From Puccinellia tenuiflora (taxonomy: Eukaryota; Streptophyta; Magnoliopsida; Poales; Poaceae), in assembly GCA_012064385.1 (NCBI GenBank), contig QRDG01001733.1:62001-126000 (forward strand): 64,000 bases of DNA. Reading direction: 5' to 3'. The position numbers and the translations under genes are program-made. Position 1 is the first letter of the stretch, and the number at the start of each line of letters is the position of its first letter. Shown one piece after another: positions 58,871 through 64,000 of the stretch. The notes beneath the pieces were generated by a model. It was not told where the DNA came from and did no database searches. It saw only the letters and a list, made by a program, of their open reading frames with translations.

Positions 58871-60793
58871 CTAAAAAAATATTTCCTTCTCTGCTTTCGT
58901 AAGAGCGTAGCTGCTTAAGTAATGACGCCCTTTATCCGTATGCTTGTTGTTTGGGTCTTTCATACGCTGCTGGTCCTCCCTTGCTTCCGGTATATCTTTT
59001 GTCTTCCTATACACGTCGAGGAAGCCTAGCAGGTTTACGCAAATATTCTTTGTCACGTGCATCACATCGATTGAAGACCGAACCTATAGGACTTTCCAAT
59101 AGGGTAGCTCCCAAAATATAGATTTCTTTTTCCACATGGGCGCGTGTCCGGTAGCGACGTCTTTCGGAACAGAATGACTGCCAGTACCCTTTCCAAAGAT
59201 TACTTCTATGTCCTTGACCATACCAAATATAACATCACCATCAGGGAGCTTAGGCTTCTTCCGATGATCTGCCTCACCATTGAAATGCTTGCCTTTCTTT
59301 TTTACGGGGTGACTGCCTGGAAGAAATTGACGACACCCCAAGTATACGACCTTATTACATTTTTCCAAATATGTACCTTTAGTCTTATCTAAACAGTGCG
59401 TGCATGCGTTGTATCCCTTGTTTGACTGTCCTGAAATGTTACTAAGAGCAGGCCAATCATTGATGGTTACGAACAACAACGCTCGTAGGTCAAATTCCAT
59501 CTGTTTGTGCTCATCCCACACACGTACACCTGGTATGACCCACAACTGCAAAAGTTCATCAACTAATGGCCTTAGGTACACATCAATGTCGTTGCCGGGT
59601 TGCTTCGGGCCTTGGATGAGAACTGGCATCATAATGAACTTCTGCTTCATGCACAACCAAGGAGGAAGGTTGTAGATACATAGAGTCACGGGCCAGGTGC
59701 TGTGACTGCAGCTCTGCTCCCCAAAAGGATTCATACCGTCTGTACTTAGACTAAACCATAAGTTCCTCGCGTCACCTGCAAAGTCCGGGAACTCTCTCTC
59801 GATTTTTCACCATTGAGACCCATCGGCGGGGTGTCTCAACTTCCCGTCTTTCTTACGCTCTTCTTTGTGCCATTGCAACAACCTGGCATGCTATTTTTTT
59901 CTGAACAAACGTTTCAACCGTGGTATTATAGGAGCATACCACATAACCTTAGCAGGAATCTTCTTCCTGACGGGCTCGTCATCGCCCTCAACATCACCAG
60001 GATCATCTTGTCTGATATTTTATCGCAGTGCATTGCATACCGGACATGCATCCAAATTCTCATACTCCTCACCGCGGTAAAGGATGCAGTCATTGATGCA
60101 TGCATGTATCTTCTGCACATCTAATCCTAGAGGGCAGATAGCCTTCTTTACTTCGTACGTAGTCTCGGGCAGTTCGTTATCCTTTGTAAGCTTCGGCTTC
60201 ATTATTTTCAGTAACTTTTCAAATCCCTTGTCAGATAAACCAGTCTCTGCCTTCCATTTCAGCAATTCCAGTATGGTACCAAGCTTTGTGCTGCCATCTT
60301 CGCAATTTGGGTACAACAACTTTTTGTGATCCTCTAGCATGGCCTCCAACTTCAGCTTCTCCTTTTCTGTATCGCATTCTCGTTGTACATCGGAAATGAC
60401 CCGACCAAGACCATCAGCATGCTCATCTGGCGTCCGTTGTTCTTCACCTCCTTCTTCTTCATTGTCTTCCATCACAGTATCACCGTATTCTTCAGAGAAC
60501 ATACGATAGTTCTCATCTTCATTTTCTTCTTCATCGTCTTCCATCATAACCCCTCTTTCTCCGTGCTTGGTCCAACAATTATAGCTGGGCATGAAACCTC
60601 TCCGAAGCAGGTGGCCTTGAAGGGTTTTCGAGGAAGAGTGCTCCTTAACGTTCCGACAGTCCACACATGGACAAGGCATAAAACCATCCTCTTTGTTTGT
60701 CTCAGCCACATGGATAAATTTATGCAAACCTGCAAGAAAATCGGAACTGCGTCGATCGCCGTACATCCATCGCCGGCGGGCATCCATCTGCAT
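58871..60793 (-). pseudogene. CACTA tnp2-type transposase, copy 2 (5' two thirds)
   Basis: It matches copy 1 from the start codon to about 56637, nearly identical by eye, and then breaks off into the Ulp1-like fragment. The first 257 codons are open (60793-60020): Transpos_assoc domain with WMYGDRRSSDFLAG and CPCVDCRN, an acidic segment, then the tnp2 start. They end at a TAA where copy 1 has TAC. The later part (59734-59084) is open and keeps Trp and Gln codons that are stops in copy 1. It lacks the C-terminal third, as expected for an internally deleted CACTA derivative. Confidence 0.85.
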
Positions 60794-60799
60794 ATCATA

Positions 60800-61110
60800 T
60801 AATTAAGTTTATCAAATACAATTAAAATACATGTTCAATACTGAAATGACCACCGTATATCGACACATGCAAAATTTGTATCAATTACAGATGAAATTAA
60901 AAGACAAAGCTAGGTTGCTAATTAACCTCGATTGATCGGAGGAAAGAGAGAGGACAAAGCCTAAGGGTGGCTCGGGCACCTCATATCATTTTGTGTGAAC
61001 TGAAATGTGGCTCGGGCATTTCATCGAACACCTCTAGTGCATAGCAAAGGAAAAAAACTAGCACCCACCTCTCACACCTCCTAGCAGAAAAAAATAGAGG
61101 AGTAGAAGCT
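60800..61110 (-). other. tnp2 upstream leader region
   Basis: No ORF of note. It lies between the tnp2 start (60793) and the TATA box, so it is probably the 5' UTR, perhaps with a leader intron. Confidence 0.4.
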
Positions 61111-61120
61111 GGCTGCTGGC

Positions 61121-61126
61121 TTTATA
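61121..61126 (-). promoter_or_regulatory. TATA box for CACTA genes
   Basis: The minus strand reads cccctgcctataaagccagc, a good plant TATA context, about 330 bp upstream of the tnp2 start and about 310 bp inside the CACTA end. Confidence 0.6.
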
Positions 61127-61171
61127 GGCAGGGGACTATTAGTCCCGGTTCGGGCTACCAACCGGGACCCT

Positions 61172-61330
61172 CCGCACCGTGGGCCAATAGTCCCGGTTGG
61201 GCTGGGGGCATTAGTCCCGGTTCGGGCTACCAACCGGGACTAAAGCTCCGGCAGAGCTTTAGTCCCGGTTGGTAGCCCGAACCGGGACTAATGCCCCCAG
61301 CCCAACCGGGACTATTGGCCCACGGCGCGG
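61172..61330. repeat. Near-perfect 77-bp inverted repeat (hairpin) near the CACTA end
   Basis: The arms 61172-61248 and 61254-61330 are reverse complements with one mismatch seen, around a 5-base loop (61249-61253). The arms are built of 'attagtcccggtt' and 'ccaaccgggacta' subterminal motifs. Confidence 0.92.
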
Positions 61331-61436
61331 AGGCAGGTCGAACTGGGACCAATGCCTGGCATTGGTCCCGGGTGGTGTTCCAACCGGGACTAATGCCTCT
61401 CCAGCCCCCTTCCGAAAGCCTCATTTTCTACTAGTG

Positions 61437-62330
61437 GCTACAACTTTTATCATTGTCAAACACAACAAAAAAATTTAGACCATAGTTATTTTAAAACTAA
61501 GGTATTGCTCAAACCAAGGTATTGCTCAAATAATTTAAAAATACATTGCATCCAAACAGATCATAAACTCTAGTTTAGTGTTGCTTCAACACATCTTTAG
61601 CTACTCCACTCCTGTAATAAGGCAGGTTTGACCATGTTACCCTTTGTTGTCATTCAAGATTGTTAGTTCACGTTACACCAGGTGACAGGGCAGGAAAAAA
61701 CTCAGCGTTCAAATGCAAATACAAACAACAGAGAGCATCTCCAGTCGCGGCGTCAATAGAGCGTCCGGATGAGCTTCATTTCGTTTGCGAATTATATTAA
61801 TATTTTCGCATGCGATTTTTTTATGCTGGGCACAACAAATGAGCCAATCATGTTTAATGGGCCGTTTGGACACAGAGTATTTTAAATACCATTGTTTTTG
61901 TAAATCACAGTTATCTAAAGCCTCGGCATTCCATACTAGAATGTGCAAATACTACAATCTTAACTCCAAAAAAAAGTGGTTAGAGGCTCTTTTTTCAACA
62001 CTCCAAAAAATATGTGGTATTGATAATATGATTATTTTCAATGCTACAACTTTTATCATTGCCAAACACAACAAAATATTTTAAACCATAGTATTCTTAG
62101 AAACCAAGGTATTGCTCAAATACTTTAATAATGCATTGCATCCAAACAGACCATAAACTCTTGTTTAGTGTTGCTTCAAAACATATTTAGCTACTCCACT
62201 CCTGTAATAAGGTAGGTTTGACCATGTTACCCTTTCTTGTCATTCATGATTGTTAGTTCAGGTTAGACCAGGTGATAGGGCAGCAAAAAACTCAGCGTTC
62301 AAATGCAAATACAAACAACTGAGATGGACT
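61437..62330. repeat. Direct repeat flanking the CACTA end
   Basis: 61437-61735 and 62043-62328 are about 90% alike (gctacaacttttatcattg.. to ..gttcaaatgcaaatacaaacaac). Between them, 61859-62152 begins ggccgtttgga and ends tccaaacagacc, inverted termini like those of Harbinger/hAT-type MITEs. The first copy also contains that right end. Confidence 0.75.
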
Positions 62331-62639
62331 CATTTTTTCATTTAATTGTAAAATATATCCTATGACACATCATCTTATCATGATTGATAATGCCTTCAGC
62401 TGATGCATGCAGGAATATGCTATTTCCATGTAATGGTTAGCAAAGTAGGGTAGGGTGAGTTGCTGCATCTATGCTCCAACTTTACCTGGATTCAGTTCAG
62501 TAGCTTCTTATGCATATATGCAACTAGGACAATTAAATCATTGGACCCTTAGCTATTTGATGCAAAAATGTATGGATTCTACTAATAATTATTTAATTAG
62601 CCTTTGGTGGCAATCTTCAATGTGAGGTATTAGATTCCG

Positions 62640-63045
62640 GAGTGGCGGTTGTGGAAGCGGTTGTTGTGTTGTTGAGTCTCGTCTCTTGTTGCTTCGGCAG
62701 AAGAGTTGTCCGCTCGTATGGTGCGCGACCTCCAGGTCGGTGTGGCACATCATGTTGTATCAGTTTTCGGTTAGCTTTCTTTATTAAGTTCTATATTTTT
62801 GGTGAGTCTTTCAGATTTAGATGATGTGTGTAGTGTGAGGTCACGGAATACGGTTCCGATCATGGCCTCTCCTTTCATCAAACTTGTAGATGTAGCGATA
62901 GTTGTCGCCGGAAAGAAGGCTTCAAGGTGATTGATGTAATTTTTTTAAGGTTTTGTTGATTAATTTAATAATAATAAAATATTGTGTGCATCGTTTCGAT
63001 GTAGAGGTGGGGTTTTAACCTCCTTTTATTTAATATAAAAAATCA
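62640..63045 (+). mobile_element. LINE 3'-end remnant
   Basis: The stretch ends aaaatattgtgtgcatcgtttcgatgtagaggtggggtttt..cctcctttt, the characteristic 3' UTR wording of Triticeae LINEs (gtgtgcatcg..gatg.agagg). No domain remains. Confidence 0.5.
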
Positions 63046-64000
63046 CAACAACTAGCACATGCCCATGTGCTACAACACTATACAGCCATAATTTTTAAAG
63101 ACCTTTCGTGCATAAATATACCATAAAATTTATCTTGTATAAATGTTTCCAGCAACCAAATCATGTGTGACTAGCCAAAATATAAATCCGCCATCCATGA
63201 GGTGCATCTCTCCACGCTTCATGAATAGGAGACATCGGTGAAGCCCCGACACCTCCCTCTCCTGCACAAACCAGTTTGTCGAAAACAATGGAAGGAAAGA
63301 AATGAGCTTAGCCTGAAAGAAACACCGACGGCCACCGTTGGATGTCAACTTGTCAACGATCCCATCACCCTCTTCATTTTGGCATAGCCTCTCTTCTCCG
63401 TCTGGCTGTGGTTCTCAAGAACCACTGGTGGTGAGCTCTCATGCATGGGCCTAATGATTTGTATTTGGCCTGAGTCAAGTGTTGATTTCTGAATGTTTAG
63501 GTTGGATTTCCCCTCTCATATATAGAAGTATAGAACTGAGCGCCAACATACTTACAGGTATATGAAATTATTTCAGTGCTTCCTATCAATATTGACATAT
63601 TGATCATTGAGTGTTTCCCTTCATCTATTGTAGAACAAAATATAAAACATCGTCCATAGAATTTTCACCAAGAGTATATCACCGCATTCAAGTTCCTTTG
63701 AAAAACGTAGATTCTTATGATGGCACCATAGACCTATATTTAAATGATCGTGTCCAGTAATTCCCCAAACAAAGAAAGATGATCTTGTCCAGTACAGACG
63801 TGAAGGTCACAAGCGGTAGAGGCGATCTGGAAAAAGAAACCCATCTAGGGTTTCCGTCCCTCTCGCCGTCAAAGTTGTCGGTCCTTCTGCCTCCGGCCGC
63901 CCATAGGGCCTCGGAGGTTCGGCGGACCGTGGCCCCTCGTTGGCGAGAAGGTTTATGTCTCCTTTTATAGGTTGTTCCAGTGTATTCTTATGGATGGTGT
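63046..64000. other. Window-end sequence, no gene assigned
   Basis: Mostly AT-rich. From about 63830 it turns GC-rich with wording (ctagggtttccgtccctctcgccg, ggcggaccgtggcccc) like the 5' leader of a gene or a LINE that would continue past the window. An ORF from 63779 is not recognisable. Confidence 0.35.

Larger units (their letters stand above)
49450..61436 (-). mobile_element. CACTA transposon region, probably two elements joined
   Basis: The left end reads CACTAGTAGAAAAAGG at 49450 and the right end reads ..cattttctactagtg at 61436, proper CACTA inverted termini. Both ends have subterminal repeats of 'ttagtcccggtt / aaccgggactaa'. Genes run on the minus strand: tnp2 transposase, then an accessory protein with a Ulp1-like protease. 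The three bases outside the ends differ (att and gct), a 1.9-kb tnp2 block is duplicated, and a single N sits at the junction (58559). So this is unlikely to be one intact 12-kb element. All genes in it carry stops or frameshifts. Confidence 0.8.

Overview
The window looks like nuclear DNA of a grass of the wheat/barley/Aegilops type (Triticeae). Three single-copy-looking plant genes sit in islands between nested Ty3/gypsy LTR retrotransposons, LINEs, Stowaway-type MITEs, a Mutator-like element, and CACTA DNA transposons with 'tagtcccggtt' subterminal repeats. The genus is inferred from the type of repeats, not proven. No prokaryotic features, rRNA genes or CRISPR arrays were seen.

Layout. 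1-7180: the 3' part of a plus-strand LTR retroelement with a very long (4.6 kb) LTR and no intact ORF in its visible internal part. 7181-15968: two minus-strand Ty3/gypsy elements, each with gag-protease followed by the start of RT, apparently nested in one another; both end prematurely on their left side. 15969-22050: a nearly complete LINE (16973-21798) with perfect 15-bp target-site duplications, inserted in the intron of a possible two-exon gene fragment. 22333-22905 (minus): an intact ZAT-type C2H2 zinc-finger repressor gene with a clear TATA box. 23200-32700: intergenic DNA with TRIM-like tandem LTR/PBS units, a segmental duplication, MITEs, a CACTA remnant, a Pack-MULE-like element carrying a piece of an RRM gene, and an array of palindromic 78-bp repeats. 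34334-40499 (plus): a complete 23-exon kinesin-5 mitotic motor gene, 1050 codons. 41413-43596 (plus): a two-exon gene for a 246-residue coiled-coil protein of unknown function. 43600-49449: AT-rich intergenic DNA with a 5'-truncated LINE. 49450-61436: a CACTA region with a Ulp1-protease-like gene and two copies of a tnp2-type transposase gene, all broken. 61437-64000: duplicated flanking DNA and LINE fragments.

The host genes have no evident functional link: a stress/development-type transcriptional repressor, a spindle motor, and an unknown coiled-coil protein. The transposon genes are mostly decayed, largely by nonsense changes that fit C-to-T (methylcytosine) decay.

The points most worth a second look are: (1) the CACTA region appears to be two different elements joined at a single N (58559), with mismatched target-site bases and an empty-site paralogue 600 bp away; (2) a UAG codon in identical context separates protease from RT in frame in both gypsy elements; (3) a higher-order array of palindromic repeats at 30.85-31.62 kb; (4) a 77-bp-arm, almost perfect hairpin next to the CACTA end; and (5) an AT-rich module shared by a retrotransposon LTR and the CACTA region.
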